64,000 nt of DNA from Tetrapyrgos nigripes (taxonomy: Eukaryota > Basidiomycota > Agaricomycetes > Agaricales > Campanellaceae). Where the stretch lies: assembly GCA_013368315.1 (NCBI GenBank), contig JAACJM010000171.1, positions 1-64,000 on the forward strand. The letters run 5' to 3'. The notes beneath the pieces are model-generated. The model was not told the DNA's origin, searched no databases, and was given only the letters and a program-made list of their open reading frames with translations. The position numbers and the translations under genes were made by a program. Shown here piece after piece: positions 22,607 to 34,275 of this stretch. Each line of letters opens with the position of its first letter. Position 1 is the first letter of the stretch.

Positions 22607-23345
22607 CGACCCATTCTCCCGACTATCCATTCTATTGCATCCCCGAGAAAACCATGTCAACAACACCACAGTGTCGATATCGATCGACACCTTCCAATAT
22701 TGGTCCCCAGTCATCGAGTTGAGGAGGATGAGTGTGGCCATGCCGAAAAGACAAAAATATCCGCTCGACGGATAGATCACATCACTACTACTGATATAAG
22801 ATATATCTGTAGAAAGTGTGTTTCTGTACGCCTTTCTGCCGAGCGGATATTTTCAGCGTGTGGGGATGAGGGGTTGAGTATGACCAGACCTAGGTCGACG
22901 ACCATGAGGAATATTGGGAGATTAATTCCTGGTGCACATAATACGGGTGATCATGGCAATGAAGAACATGGATACCCAATCGTCCACTTAGTGACTCCAC
23001 TCCAATCACCCAGTCTTTCACTGCCTTCACCACCAATTTCACGCCATTGCTTTCCAGTGAAATGGGGAAAGCATCACCAGAGATTCCTGGGCAGCAGGCA
23101 TAACAGCTATTCGTTTTGGCGCTTTGGACGACCGACGACGAGGAATAGCTGAAAATGGGACATCCACTGTGGCTGATGGCCTCATTACCAAATAGTTTCA
23201 GTAAAAGATATTAAATTTCTGACACGTTCTCTCAACACATTCTCTCGACAATCCATGCTATTGCACCCCCAAGAAAAAACCACAACAGCACCGGCGACGG
23301 GATCTAGCATCAGATTGAGATTTTTCGTATATTGGCCCCCAAGTG
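22607..23345. repeat. Imperfect direct repeat pair
   Basis: A segment at about 22,607-22,710 (ATTCTCCCGACTATCCATTC, then GCATCCCCGAGAAAACCA and AATATTGGTCCCC) recurs in diverged form at about 23,228-23,345. A MITE copy lies between them. No gene recognised. Confidence 0.4.
22743..22855. mobile_element. Small MITE, copy 2 (inverted, one end damaged)
   Basis: It is nearly identical to 21,716-21,838 but in the opposite orientation. The end at 22,855 has lost the last few terminal bases (GGATATTTTCAGCG). Fragments of the same family lie at 34,951-34,991 and 45,341-45,376. Confidence 0.65.
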
Positions 23346-23860
23346 CCACCACATCCATATTTCTCTAACTTTCCATCATCTCGTCATATCCTTGAGAGAA
23401 CGAAACCCATGCAACATGTATCCCCATCTTATCATATCCTCGAGGTCAATGGGAGCGATGCAACCCGTATCCCTTCCAATAACGGGTAGAACCACCCATA
23501 ACCCCATACGTATACGAGACACTATGCCACGCTGAGAATACCCAGCCTATGCCACCACCGATCATTTAGATGCCCTCGACTGACGATCTAGTCCAGATGA
23601 GAGTCCGAAACCCCAAATCCAAGTTGAAAAAACCGGACTGGTGAACAAGCGGGAACGTCACAGTGATGAGTGTGTAGTGGGTACCAGCTGGACAAAGTCC
23701 AGAGAAGATGATCGCTCTGTCCACCTGATGACGACGTAATGCTAAGGTATAGGAGATAGCGACAGTGGCTTTCTCAGGGAGTGGAGACGAGAGGCAGAAT
23801 ATTGTCCAAGAATAATAAAGGAGCTATGGGAAGAGTCGGGTCAGCTGTAGCTGTAACTGC
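23346..23860. other. No gene supported
   Basis: Short frames only; no recognisable feature. Confidence 0.4.
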
Positions 23861-24082
23861 TACACATAGTATACTAATAATACTCTGCTGGGCACAATGC
23901 GTAGTTTGTAGAGGCTTATCTGTACCTATATTATGGTATGATACTATGCATAGTGAATCACTGTTCCACCCCATACCATGCATAGTATATCGCATTTTAT
24001 TTTTGCATATCACGCATAGTAAGCCACTGTGCCAGCCCTATACCATGCGTAGTATTGCATACCATGCGTAGTAAGCCACTGT
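23861..24082. repeat. Cluster of palindromic ATGCATAGT-type motifs
   Basis: Variants of (T)AC(T/C)ATGC(A/G)TAGTA occur about eight times in 220 bp and reappear at 26,610-26,770 on the other side of the foldback element. They may be subterminal motifs of a larger element into which the foldback inserted. Confidence 0.45.
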
Positions 24083-26560
24083 GCCCCTTAGGGGGCAGTG
24101 GGGCGGGTTTTTCTCACACCTCAAAATTTGATGGGAGGTGCAGGCCGTCGATAGGGCCCTGAATCTGCAAATGGAATAGGGGTAATAGCTGTGGCTAGCT
24201 CAGAAAATGCAAAATAAATTCCTGGAGCCGGCAATGAAAAGTGATATAAGTATATAAGAGGATGTATTTTGGGTCACTGAATTCAAATATCCAATCAGAT
24301 TCGCAATACTTGCAGTGGCTATAGAGATATGGCCAAAATACTGTCCAAAATACAGCAAATAGCAGGATGGGTACTGGCCATTGCATCCAATCAGCTCTGA
24401 TCATTATGCAAACTGGTAGGATACTGCTTTGGGATTCTATAAACTTGGGAATAACATTTATTTTATTATATAATCAATGTCTAGTGAGGTATCCTCAATT
24501 TACTCTCAAAAAAGTGAAAATTTGGGATGGCCATGGACACTACATGTTATAGCATCTAATATAGTTATGGATATGCTTACTAGGGTATTCTGTGTCCCCG
24601 AATCAGAATATCCACTTGGATAAGCTCTATATTCTGTGGTTCTGCTGATATGGAATACTTACTCCTAAATATAGGTACCTGTGGCACCCACAAATATGCA
24701 ACTTATAAATTTGTTTGAGAAGGTGGATAAATGTTCATTAATACTTTCAATCAGAATATAAAGTCATATTCTTCATATCTTGAAGATACAAGACTCTATT
24801 TTCAATTTATTTCCCAAAAATTGCCACAAAAGCGAAAAATGTGAGATGGCCATGGAGAGGGCATGGTATGGCATCCAATACAGCTATCTATATGTCTATT
24901 AAAGTAGTCCGGGTCCTTGAATCCAAATATCCACTTAGATTGGCTCTATAAGCTGTGGCTACTCTGCTATTGAAGACTTACTCCCAAGCATGGGTACCTG
25001 TGGCACCTGTAAATATGTATCTTAAAAAACTGTGGAGATAGGTGGATAACTGTTTATCAAAGCTCCAAACAAGAATATGAGGTCATATGTTCCATATCCC
25101 CAAGATCCAAGACTCCATTCCCAATTTATTACTCAAAAAGCGAAAATAGTACCTTTTGGAACCATATACATGGGCATATCTCATTCCAGAGGTTACTGGA
25201 GGCACTCATACTATGTATTTCATCTTTTAGTACCACTTAAAAGATGATCAGCCATCCAAAATATCTAGCAGATGTTCTAGGTACATGCACCAGGTTAAAG
25301 TCAAACTGAGTTGCACATAATGATACTTATAGCACTTAAGGCTATATCTGAACATGTCTTTCAGTGAGAACATCCAAACTGCCAGTAACACAAGGATTAT
25401 GGCTTAGAATGATGGGAGGGTAGTCAGAATGCCAGTCTCAAAGCCAAAAGATAGGTATATGTGTCAATGAAGGTGAAAATTAGGGCTATCTTTGCTGTCT
25501 GGGGAATAAATTGAGAATAGAGTCTTAGAACTTAGGGATATAGGTGATATAATTTCATATTACTGTTTGGGACATCAATCAACACTTTTAAGCCCACTCA
25601 ACCTATTTTATAAAGTACATATTTGCAGGTGCCACAGGTACCCACGTTTGGGGGTAAGTCTTGAATAGCAGAGTACCCATAGCTTATAGAGCCAACCCAA
25701 GTGGATATTAGGATTCCACAACCAAATTTATCTTAGTAGGCATATCCATGATTATATTGGATGCCACACCATGCCCTGTGCATGGCCATTCCTCTTTTTC
25801 ACTTTTGTGGCAATTTTTGGGGAATAAATTGAAAATAGAGTCTTGTATTTTGAAGATATCAAAAACATGACTTTATATTATGATTGAGGGTATTAATGAA
25901 CATTTATCCACCCTCTCAAACAAATTTATAAGTTGCATATTTGTGGATGCCACAGGTACCTATATTTAGGGGTAAGTATTCCATATCACCAGAACCACAG
26001 AATATAGAGCTTATCCAAGTGGATATTCTGATTCAGGGACACAAAATATCCTTGTAAGCATATCCATAATTATATTAGATGCTATAACATGCAGTGTCCA
26101 TGGCCATCCCAAATTTTTCACTTTTTTCAGAGTAAATTGAGGATATCTCACTAGACATTGATTATATAATAAAATAAATGTTATTCCCAAGTTTATAGAA
26201 TCCAAAAGCAGTATCCTACCAATTTGCATAATGATCAGAGCTGATTGGATGCAATGACCAGTACCCATCCTGCTATTTTGCTGTATTTTGGACAGTATTT
26301 TGGCCATATCTCTATACCCACTGCAGTTATTGCAAATTTGATTGGATATTTGGATTCAGCGACCCAAAATACACCCTCTTATGTACTTACATCACTTTTC
26401 ATTGCCGGCTCCAGGAATTTATTTTGCATTTTCTGAGCCAGCCACAGCTACTACCCCTATTCCATTTGCAGATTCTGGCCCCTACTGACCGCCTGCACCT
26501 CCTATCAAAATTTGAGGCGTGAGAAAAACCCGCCCTACTGGCCCCTAAGGCCCTGCCTAC
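24083..26560. mobile_element. Foldback element with ~1.1-kb inverted arms
   Basis: The left arm starts near CCCCTTAGGGGGCAGTGG and GCGGGTTTTTCTCACACCTC. The right arm ends with its near reverse complement, GAGAAAAACCCGCC then GGCCCCTAAGG. The arms match along about 1.1 kb each. Within each arm a ~300-bp unit is repeated in tandem (24,597-24,895 and 24,903-25,150 on the left, mirrored at 25,490-25,800 and 25,805-26,040). The non-palindromic centre (about 25,160-25,480) has no transposase. It should form a long hairpin if transcribed. Confidence 0.75.
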
Positions 26561-26769
26561 CGCCACATCAAATTACCAACTGTGGGAAAAACCTGCCAAA
26601 TTTACTTAAGGTATACCATGCGTGGTATAGTAGAATATTGTGCACACAATGCATAGTATGAAAATAGCCATACAATGCATCATATGCTCACCCAAAGTAT
26701 ACACAGAGAAAGGACTGTTGACTACGCATTGTGTTGTGTGAGTACTGCCTGTATACTATGCATGGCAGT

Positions 26770-27093
26770 TACAACTACTGGTGGAACAATCAAAACCAGC
26801 TCGTGAAGGAAAAGGCCAGGAACCATGTCAGTGCTGCATTTCGTACTGTTCAAGCTATCATTGATGTCTTACAGATAGAGGATGCTATAGAGTTATTCAG
26901 AGATCATGCAGATCATTGGGGTGCCGATCTCCTTCTCAGAGATCAGCTGAAGACTGTGAAGGATACAGAAGCAGCCAGGGTGAGGAGGATGGAGAAAGGG
27001 AAAGACAGGCAAGGAGACGAGGAGGTTTGTGGAAAAGACGGCGGTGCATCCCAGGGTAACAGGCGGCCTTCCAGAAAAAAGGGTTCTTCCTAA
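26770..27093 (+). CDS. Unassigned open frame (108 codons or an exon)
   Basis: This is an open stretch with helical character (KARNHVSAAFRTVQAIIDVL, ELFRDHADHWGADLLLRDQL) and a charged tail, RVRRMEKGKDRQGDEEV. It begins inside the palindromic-motif cluster and has no clear start codon other than an in-frame ATG at 26,731. Composition is unlike the flanking A/T-rich repeat. It could be a captured host exon or part of a transposon ORF. Function not recognised. Confidence 0.35.
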   Translation, partial: YNYWWNNQNQLVKEKARNHVSAAFRTVQAIIDVLQIEDAIELFRDHADHWGADLLLRDQLKTVKDTEAARVRRMEKGKDRQGDEEVCGKDGGASQGNRRPSRKKGSS

Positions 27094-27683
27094 TTTCGAC
27101 TCCAACATTCCCTTTGACCAATAGTACTTATGCCTAATTGTCTATGATCGTGTTCTCTGGCTGGGCTTTTAAGCTTCATGTAGTCCTTTTGGTGATCCTG
27201 AGCCAACATGACGCAATGCGTCAATTTCCGCATCCGATGGTCCCGACGCATCGATAGCACTTGACCGCGTCTCTTGTTGTTATCTTCACGCTAGTCGTCT
27301 GACTTTTCATGCTAGTCATCTGACTTATCTGAAGAACGAGAAGGAGGCAGCTGTTCTTATTGTTATCTTCACGCTAGTCACTGAGCACGTGTCACTCATT
27401 TTCTCAAAGAGGTATGACTTGTCGTATTCCTCTTCCCATATTCCTCCACCTTCTCCTGAACTCACAGCGGGCTGTGCTTCAATCTTCCACTCGTTAACTT
27501 CACGAAAATGACACGTACCATATACAATGTCAATGATGTATGTTTTTACTTTCATCGATGATACTCATGTCAACTGATTCAGTATAGGCATCCCATGTCT
27601 TTAATGTTGTTGCCGTCAGGATATCCACCACATCTTCGAAACATCTTGTCTGAGTCCCGACTGTCTCCTCACGGCCGCCCAGG
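27094..27683. other. No gene supported
   Basis: A few GACGC-rich motifs near 27,208-27,270 resemble the end of the dispersed repeat. A short direct repeat (TCACGCTAGTC / TCATGCTAGTC) lies at 27,286-27,380. Nothing else was seen. Confidence 0.4.
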
Positions 27684-28121
27684 TTGCATCAAGTTGAACG
27701 GATGCTATTGCTTGAGCATCAATTAGAATCTTGGCCATTTCTTCAGCTGTATGTCCATGACACTGACGTGGTGTACCGAAAAACACGGTTTCGGTTATTC
27801 TTCAGACGACACAAACGCCTCCCTGTCAATCCAGCTCTTTTCGTTCACAGGGACATCATCATTATGCGAGTTGGCAAGAAGAATGCCTGGAACATTGTCA
27901 ATCTCCAGAAGGGAGATGCCAAAAAGGCTCAAGTCATCACGAAGCGGTCAGTATCGTGCTTTTGCTTTCGAAAACATTACTTACATGCTGCTTCACAGCT
28001 TTGCTCCTCATCTCCAGTGGTTCCAGGAGTGTCGTGGGTGACAACTACCTCAGTTGCTTCAATTGTAGAGTTGAACGTACCGTACATTATCAATAATGAG
28101 GTTCTCATTCTGAAACGTTGA
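27684..28121 (+). CDS. Unassigned protein or exon
   Basis: This is a 145-codon open frame. Its middle, FRRHKRLPVNPALF then DIIIMRVGKKNAWNIVNL and GDAKKAQVITKR, looks like a true protein core with alternating strands. After that, a GTCAG or GTAAGT-like junction seems likely near 27,950 and the rest is probably intron. I recall similar short proteins of unknown function in mushroom genomes near mobile elements but cannot name the family. It may be an upstream partner of the coiled-coil gene at 28,565. Confidence 0.4.
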   Translation: MHQVERMLLLEHQLESWPFLQLYVHDTDVVYRKTRFRLFFRRHKRLPVNPALFVHRDIIIMRVGKKNAWNIVNLQKGDAKKAQVITKRSVSCFCFRKHYLHAASQLCSSSPVVPGVSWVTTTSVASIVELNVPYIINNEVLILKR

Positions 28122-28564
28122 ACAATGTATGTGGTCACCTTGTGGACAGAACCAAATTCACACTTCTGGCCGGAATTGTGCGTCAACTCTCCATTTGTCT
28201 TCCGGTGCCAAGTCGGAGAAATGACAGAGGTGTATTCGTTATCGTCCCTTCACCTTGCTTCTAGGTTCTAGGGCTCAAACCTCGAGAACTGATTCCACAT
28301 GCTCTCATTACCGCTCTAGGGAATTTTGATCCTGAAAATGGAGGACATTTGGTGCTTTCGTCAGCCCTTTTTGTTCTCTAAGTCTCCAATTGTCTTCTTC
28401 CACCAAGTCAGGTGCGTAGCACATTTTCCGTACTGAGAACCTACTTATAATAACCCCTCTTCTTGCAGTTATACCTCAACGACCTGGTGCCCCAGCTGAA
28501 ATTGACCACAGTCATTACCCCATTTCTTTTCAACCCTATTTTTCTACTTTAATAACGTTTTATC
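28122..28564. other. Upstream region of the coiled-coil gene
   Basis: Pyrimidine-rich stretches lie just before the ATG at 28,565. No other feature seen. Confidence 0.35.
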
Positions 28565-30990
28565 ATGAACAACGATGGCCCCGCTGGCATTTCATCTTCT
28601 GGAGCAAAGGTATGGGAATACAATTGTCTCCTGAAACCGAGAAATGATTTTTTTACCACACAGGAGCTCCCAGCTCTGCCTCTGGCTTCATCAAGATACA
28701 ATGTTCTCTCATACTTCATGGGACCAACAACATCTGACGAAAACAATCTGAATGAAACTCAGTCGTCCAACAGACAATCCATACCCTTATCCTGTAAACG
28801 TGGAGTTGAAGCCAATGATGACGAAGTTGGACCTGACAGGAACATTGGGCCCCATGGAGAAAAATTTCGCGCTGGGGCAGGACTGACCCAAGAAGATTTC
28901 GACAGGGTGAGTGGTTACCAACTGCACATATCCAGTGACTTACAGTGTTCTTAGGAGCGCGCGGCAAAAGAAAAACTGGAGCTTGCCCTCAAAGAAGCCA
29001 ACAACGATCTATCTTTCCAAAGAAGCGAGATATCGAAGCTGAAGGAGCTTTTGCAGGATGAATCAATGCAGTGAGATGTGGACGATGAACTGATACGTGA
29101 AGCAGGTTGTTTCCTCTTGTTACTTTTTCTCTTTTTCTCGTTTCTGTAGTACTAATAGGTCCTTTTTACAAGCAATCACAACTCCAAGAAGCACGACAAC
29201 AGTACAAAATTCTTCAAGAGACCGCTTCAGGCTACCATAATCTGTATAGCCAGTCGGAAAAGGTCATATCAGAGTTGGTGAGCATTCACCGCAGCTCCAG
29301 TCTGTGAGACTGATTCTTAACTCATATCAGCGGAGTCAATTTGCTGAAGATGTTCAAAAAGTCCAGCAAGACTTGGTGAGTGCCTCCTTAACTTTCTTAG
29401 ACATAGCTCGAGACTGATCCTCAACTCATGTGACCTCGTAACAGTCCACTCAATTCGCTGCCAAAATGCAACAAGCCCAGTGGGACTTGGTGAGTGCTTC
29501 TTTAGCCTGCTTTGATAGAGGTTGACGACGTGATATTGTCAGCTACAAAAGGACAACGAGATACAAACTCTCCAAGCCAAACCCAAACACTCAGCTCAAT
29601 CGCCACCCTCGTCCCAATCTCAGCCATCTCAGAGTCGCGGTGACGATCGGGATGTAGACATGGATCATCCTCAGGTTACTTCTACCCCTCCTCACCATTC
29701 AGGAACTGCTCCTGTCAGCAGATCAACCACCTCTGATTCCGTCCCCGCTAGTGCTGCTCCAACCGCTGGAGAGGCTGGGTTTGCAGCACTCTTTCAGGAG
29801 TTCACAGGCGATATCAAACAACTCCTACAAAACTTGCAGACTCCACCAGCCGCCGCGCAAGGGACACCCACGTCCGCAGCCAAACGTCGTGGGAAGCATG
29901 CAACAAAGCAAGGCAGCTATGGCCATAAAATGGAGCTGAAGAAGACGACTTATGATACTTTGCCCCCCAAAATCAGGAAACAGCTGAATGTATGTATATC
30001 TTGTTGTTGCCTGCCCAGACCTGACACTCACTGTTGTAAGACTGATATCCTCGATGAGTTCAAGGAGCTTTGCGGGATCAAGACTCTTCACAGCGGCGAT
30101 TATCAACCTGTCGATGAAGAAATCGCTCTCAGTCACCTTATCGGAACTCACGCTGGTCCCCAGGGTGCACTCCAGTATTCTCTCTACTTTGGCGAGAATT
30201 GGAAACAGATCCCATGGAACAAGATCGTTGTCTCAAACATCGCTGTGGCAGTATTTGGAGCATTAGACGATGCGGGGAAGACAGTTGACTTGTTGTCACA
30301 AGTAATGCAAGCTATCATTTGGAGTTTCGTGGTGCAGGTCCAGGGTGCATACAAGAGGTCTCTTCCTCATGCAGACCAAAGTGAGGCAGAAGCTGATGCT
30401 CGAGTAAAAGAGTATAAAGACTACACAAATGATAGGATGAGGGTTCGCTCCCGCAAGACAGGTGAGTTTTCAGACAGTTTTCACTGCAGTCTGCAGAGTT
30501 TGCTTATCTTACCACGCAGAAACTCAACAAGCGTCGTGAGCACGTCGAACAGCTCCTCGAGGTTAAAGATCATCTGGAACATCGAATTGGGCAAGTTCTC
30601 CTTGATGACCTCGACGTTGACGGTCAATCCTCCAAATATACAGATGACGAGAACCCAGCTGGATTTAAGGTTCTTGTTCCAAAGTACAGGCACAAGGCTA
30701 TCGGCCCCATTCTCCATGACATTGATGTGCAAGGTGCGGCTTCGTATGAGCAGTCGATGAAGCAAATTGGATTCCGCAAGCGCCTTCCTGCATCCAAGAA
30801 GCGCTGCTATACGGAGCAGGAGTCTACTAGCCAGATCGTGAAACGTTTACCTCGTTACAGCTACGATGATGCGTTCTTCAACAAACTATCAGGTCCCACC
30901 AAGGAAACTTTAGACATCTCAGACAAGCAATACCCTCAATTTGATCAGTGGGTTGCCTTGCATAGCGTTGGACTTGGAGGCAGGGTCTGA
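28565..30990 (+). CDS. Multi-exon coiled-coil protein of unknown function
   Basis: The start is ATG at 28,565 (MNNDGPAGISSSG). Splicing at 28,909-28,952 joins TQEDFDR to ERAAKEKLELALKEANNDL, the start of a long coiled coil. Several tiny exons continue it: QSQLQEARQQYKILQETASG (about 29,174-29,278), then two 45-nt exons reading SQFAEDVQKVQQDL and TQFAAKMQQAQWDL, each followed by GTGAGTGC. A Ser/Pro/Gln-rich linker leads to a globular part (YGHKMELKKTTYDTLPPKI, PVDEEIALSHLIG, KIVVSNIAVAVFGALDD) and a C-terminal block, KRLPRYSYDDAFFNKLSGP, ending VGLGGRV with stop at 30,988-30,990. Two further introns lie near 29,990-30,045 and 30,462-30,520. The C-terminal block resembles hypothetical proteins I recall from mushroom genomes, with no assigned role. 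Its stop codon is also the outer end of the left inverted arm. Confidence 0.65.
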
Positions 30991-31270
30991 TAACGTTGAA
31001 GGCTGGTTCTGTCAGACAGGGACATAAGGTTACGATAATATGTATTCTTATGTGACTTGTAGTTATGAATTATGACTTGATTTTATCTCAATATCAAAGT
31101 GACAACGAAAGCTATTGCATGACGGGGTGCCCGCTGAGGTTCTCCTAGCATTGTCTATTATCTACAGGATTATCGACATCGGATACAGTCTGAGTCTGCG
31201 TTATTGTTCTGCGTCACATGTGGGAAGGAGTAATCAACTTGCGTCAGGGTCTAATCTATTGTCTTGACTC

Positions 31271-32392
31271 CCATCTTGAACTTCCTCTCACTCTTTCTCT
31301 CTCTCCCCCACTCTAGTATTCGAATTCGTTTCGATGCTACAATATCTGAAGACAAATGCATTTTGTCCTCTGGTGCAGATAGAATGCGCTTCTATAGCCA
31401 CATCGGTCTTTCCTCGCAAAGGAAACACCGTTGTGTGAAGATCTGCAGTACAGTAGCAAGGTAGTTCTTTTCTCCTTCTCCTCCTCTTTTTCTTTCCAAG
31501 CTGATGCTTATACTCCAGGTTCCTCATTCCTTGGAAACTGGAACCAAGGAAAACTTTTCATGGATGATTTGTATCTTAAATATCAGGTGCGTTGACTTGT
31601 GACTGGGGATGTTGTTCAATGCTGACACTTCTCATGATTCATACGATTTTTTAGACCACCTCCGATTGGGAAAACCATTTTTGTCGTTTTGACAGACAAG
31701 CCCAAGCAAGAGTGCGTGTTCACTTTTGCTGCATCTCACGCTCTGACTCGATAGATTTAGTAGTGCTCTCATTGCCCTCGTCAAGACCCCAAGCAGGAAG
31801 AGGACCATCTCACAAATCAAACCATCTTGAACTTCCTCTCGCTCTTTCTCTCTCCCTCCCTCTCTAGCATTTGAATTCGTTTCGGTGCTACAATATCTGA
31901 AGACGAATGCGTTTCGTCCTCTGGTGCAGATAGATTGCGCTTCTATCACCACATCGGTCTTTCTTTGCGAAGGAGACACCGTTGTGTGAAGATCTGCAGT
32001 ACAGTAGCAAGGTAGTTTTTTCTCCTCCTCCTTTTCTTTCCAAGCTGACGCTTATACTCCAGGTTCCTCATTCCTTGGAAACCAGAACCAAGGAAAAACT
32101 TTCATGGATGATTTGTATCTTAAATATCAGGTGCGTTGACTTGTGACTGGGGGCGTTCTTCAATGCTGACACTTCTCATGATTCATACAATTTTTTAGAC
32201 CACCTCCGATTGGGAAAACCATTTTGTCCTTTTGACAGACAAGCCCAAGCAAGAGTGCGTGTTCACTTTTGCTGCATCTCACGCTCTGACTCAATAGATT
32301 TAGTAGTGTTCTCATTGACCTCGTCAAGACTTCAAGCACGAAGAGGACCATCTCTCACAAATGGAAGGCTAATCCAAGCCCCTCTAAACTGA
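31271..32392 (+). repeat. Tandem 551-bp unit, two copies, exon-like
   Basis: The unit at 31,271-31,821 repeats at 31,822-32,392. Each has a possible exon, RIRFDATISEDKCILSSGAD then RMRFYSHIGLSSQ, a GTAG-flanked spacer, then FLGNWNQGKLFMDDLYLKYQ before a GTGCGTTGAC donor and a TTTTTAG acceptor. The right arm has a single copy (about 52,394-52,970) and a diverged one lies at 57,140-57,560. Open frames are interrupted. Product unknown. Confidence 0.55.
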
Positions 32393-32501
32393 AGGTTTTG
32401 GTCACTTTGGCCATGAGCAGGACCAGCTGAGTGACCAGTGGCTTGAAATGCTCGATCATTTCAAGGACCGTGGAAGGTCTCGGTGGGAGGTTTGGGAAGT
32501 G

Positions 32502-32815
32502 CATGGAAATTGATGGGTGGGCCAGCAGTTGCAAATATTTTAGCGGAAGCCAGAGCTGCTGCTGATGCTCGTTGTGTAGCTGAGGGGAACAACGACGAGG
32601 TAACTAGAGCCCTCGGGGTTGCAATGGTGTTGGAGAGTGCTGTTCAAGTTGGACAGAGCATGCAAATTGATGGGTGGGCCAGCAGTTGTGAATATTTTAG
32701 TGGAAGCCAGAGCTGCTGCTGATGCTCATGGTGTAGCTGAGGGGAACAACGACGAGGTAACTAGAGTCCTCAGGGTTGCAATGGTGTTGGAGAGTGCTGT
32801 TCAAGTTGGACAGAA
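32502..32815 (+). repeat. Tandem 157-bp repeat, two copies
   Basis: Units at 32,502-32,658 and 32,659-32,815 are about 95% alike. Each encodes GGPAV(A/V)NIL(A/V)EARAAADA, VAEGNNDEVTR and MVLESAVQVGQ. The period is not a multiple of three, so the two copies are in different frames and cannot both be translated in one protein without splicing. It lies in the segment of the left arm that has no counterpart on the right. Confidence 0.6.
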
Positions 32816-32847
32816 TATCGTAGTGTTTTGATCCAATTTCTGTAGCT

Positions 32848-33180
32848 TTGAGTTGTAATAACGGGCCTCTCGGATTTGAAAATGGCACTCAAGGTAACCT
32901 CTACGGCAATTCAGGTGTGTTTTTATCCCTTGCCAGTAATCCTCTTGATTATACCATTATCTGCAGAACGCTTCAATTACGTTGCAGACCATGCTTTCGA
33001 CTACAGCACGTATCCTGTTGCGAGATTCGTGGTTGAATTTGGGTGAGTGGAACGTTTTGCTGGTGGCAAGTATCATTGTTAACGCTCCTGAAGGTCAAGG
33101 GTAAATGGAGGATGCAGTCAGAGTGTGGTTACCAACTCCTGGTACCTCCGATTCTAATCAGACCTTTGTGAGGCTGCTTG
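32848..33180 (+). pseudogene. Unassigned gene fragment with introns
   Basis: Short exon-like pieces read GFENGTQGNLYGNS, then after a GTGTGTTT intron ERFNYVADHAFDYSTYPVAR FVVEFG, then GGCSQSVVTNSWYLRF. The splice sites look canonical. I do not recognise the family. It is only in the left arm, another sign that the arms picked up different host sequences. Confidence 0.35.
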
Positions 33181-33327
33181 CTGAATCACTGAGATAAAGA
33201 AACGTACAGAGTCACAACTCACGCACTGACTGACTCATATGATGCCGACATCAACCAGTTACAAACTCCAATTGCACTCAATTTATTGGCCTGTTTGTCA
33301 CATCACTACTACGGTATTCTTTCACGT

Positions 33328-33390
33328 AGACGCATCTCGCAGTGGACGCATTGGAGACGTGACCGCGTCAAGCCACTGATGCACCCGCAA
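33328..33390. repeat. Fragment of the dispersed repeat (GACGC-rich end)
   Basis: It matches the distal end of the dispersed repeat: GCAGTGGACGCATTGGAGAC then GCGTCAAGCCACTGA, as at 36,850-36,888. Confidence 0.55.
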
Positions 33391-34275
33391 TCCCTCATCT
33401 TCTTCACCGAAGAGTTCTTCCTCGACGACAGCCTCGATGAGAAGACCAAGAAGGTAAACCTTACCTTTCTCTTTCTCATCATTTTTCGTGTCATACTGAC
33501 GCATCTCTTTCTTTTCTCCCATTCCCCGTACTCATATCTCTTCTCCATCATTTCACGATTGTTCTGGGTCGCCAAGAACTCGAAGAAAAAAAAGCTTCCC
33601 ATCATGTCATCCAATGATACCTCGACTGCCCCGTCTGATGCGTTCTCATCGTCTTTGACGATGTTGATGCCCCAGAAACGCGCCAGAAAGTCCCCAAGAC
33701 CACCAACAGCTCCAGCAAAGGAAGATGTTATCCTTTTACCTTCCTTACCGGTCCAGACTCTATTCCGATGAGGGGTCAACCACTCTCACCTGCAATGCAG
33801 ACCGTCACCGAAGACAAAGGGTCAGACCAATCCGTCTTCAGACCCCATTCCATGGCCCCGACACCTCTTGCTGACCCAGTTCTCACTTCTGATGGCCACA
33901 TGGGTTTGGAGCACGGGTGGCCTCAGAAACCAGGCCGAAGAATTTGGATATACAGACAAGTGCATTGCATAGTGCGCAGGAGGTAGAATTGGACAGGGTA
34001 GAACATGGCAGTGAGATGGATAGCAGTCGAGGAACTTTTTATGGCAATCCCAACCAGACGCTTCCCATTTGCATCCTCACCCTAATACATTGCCTAAACC
34101 TGGTGCTCCCCTGGACGTTGCTTTACAGGGCTGAAGGAAAGGAGGTTTACATGCATTCTGCTATTCCAAGGGCTCGTTTGGTCTACTTTAAGGATTTTTT
34201 GGGAGACGAAGAATGGACACAGAATAGATGGAATGAGGATGATAGATTGTTGAGGATTGATCTGAAGCCAGACAT
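33391..34275 (+). other. Unassigned arm segment with short exon-like pieces
   Basis: From 33,704 it matches the right arm (50,285-50,735 and 49,890-50,285). Possible exon pieces include SLIFFTEEFFLDDSLDEKTK (left only) and AEEFGYTDKCI. No convincing gene. The right-arm version has a longer open frame at 50,285-49,800. Confidence 0.35.

Noticed and set aside
24195..24552. Short open frames in the foldback arms (also 26,011-26,436)
   Set aside because: They are the same sequence read on both arms, with no protein-like conservation beyond the DNA repeat.
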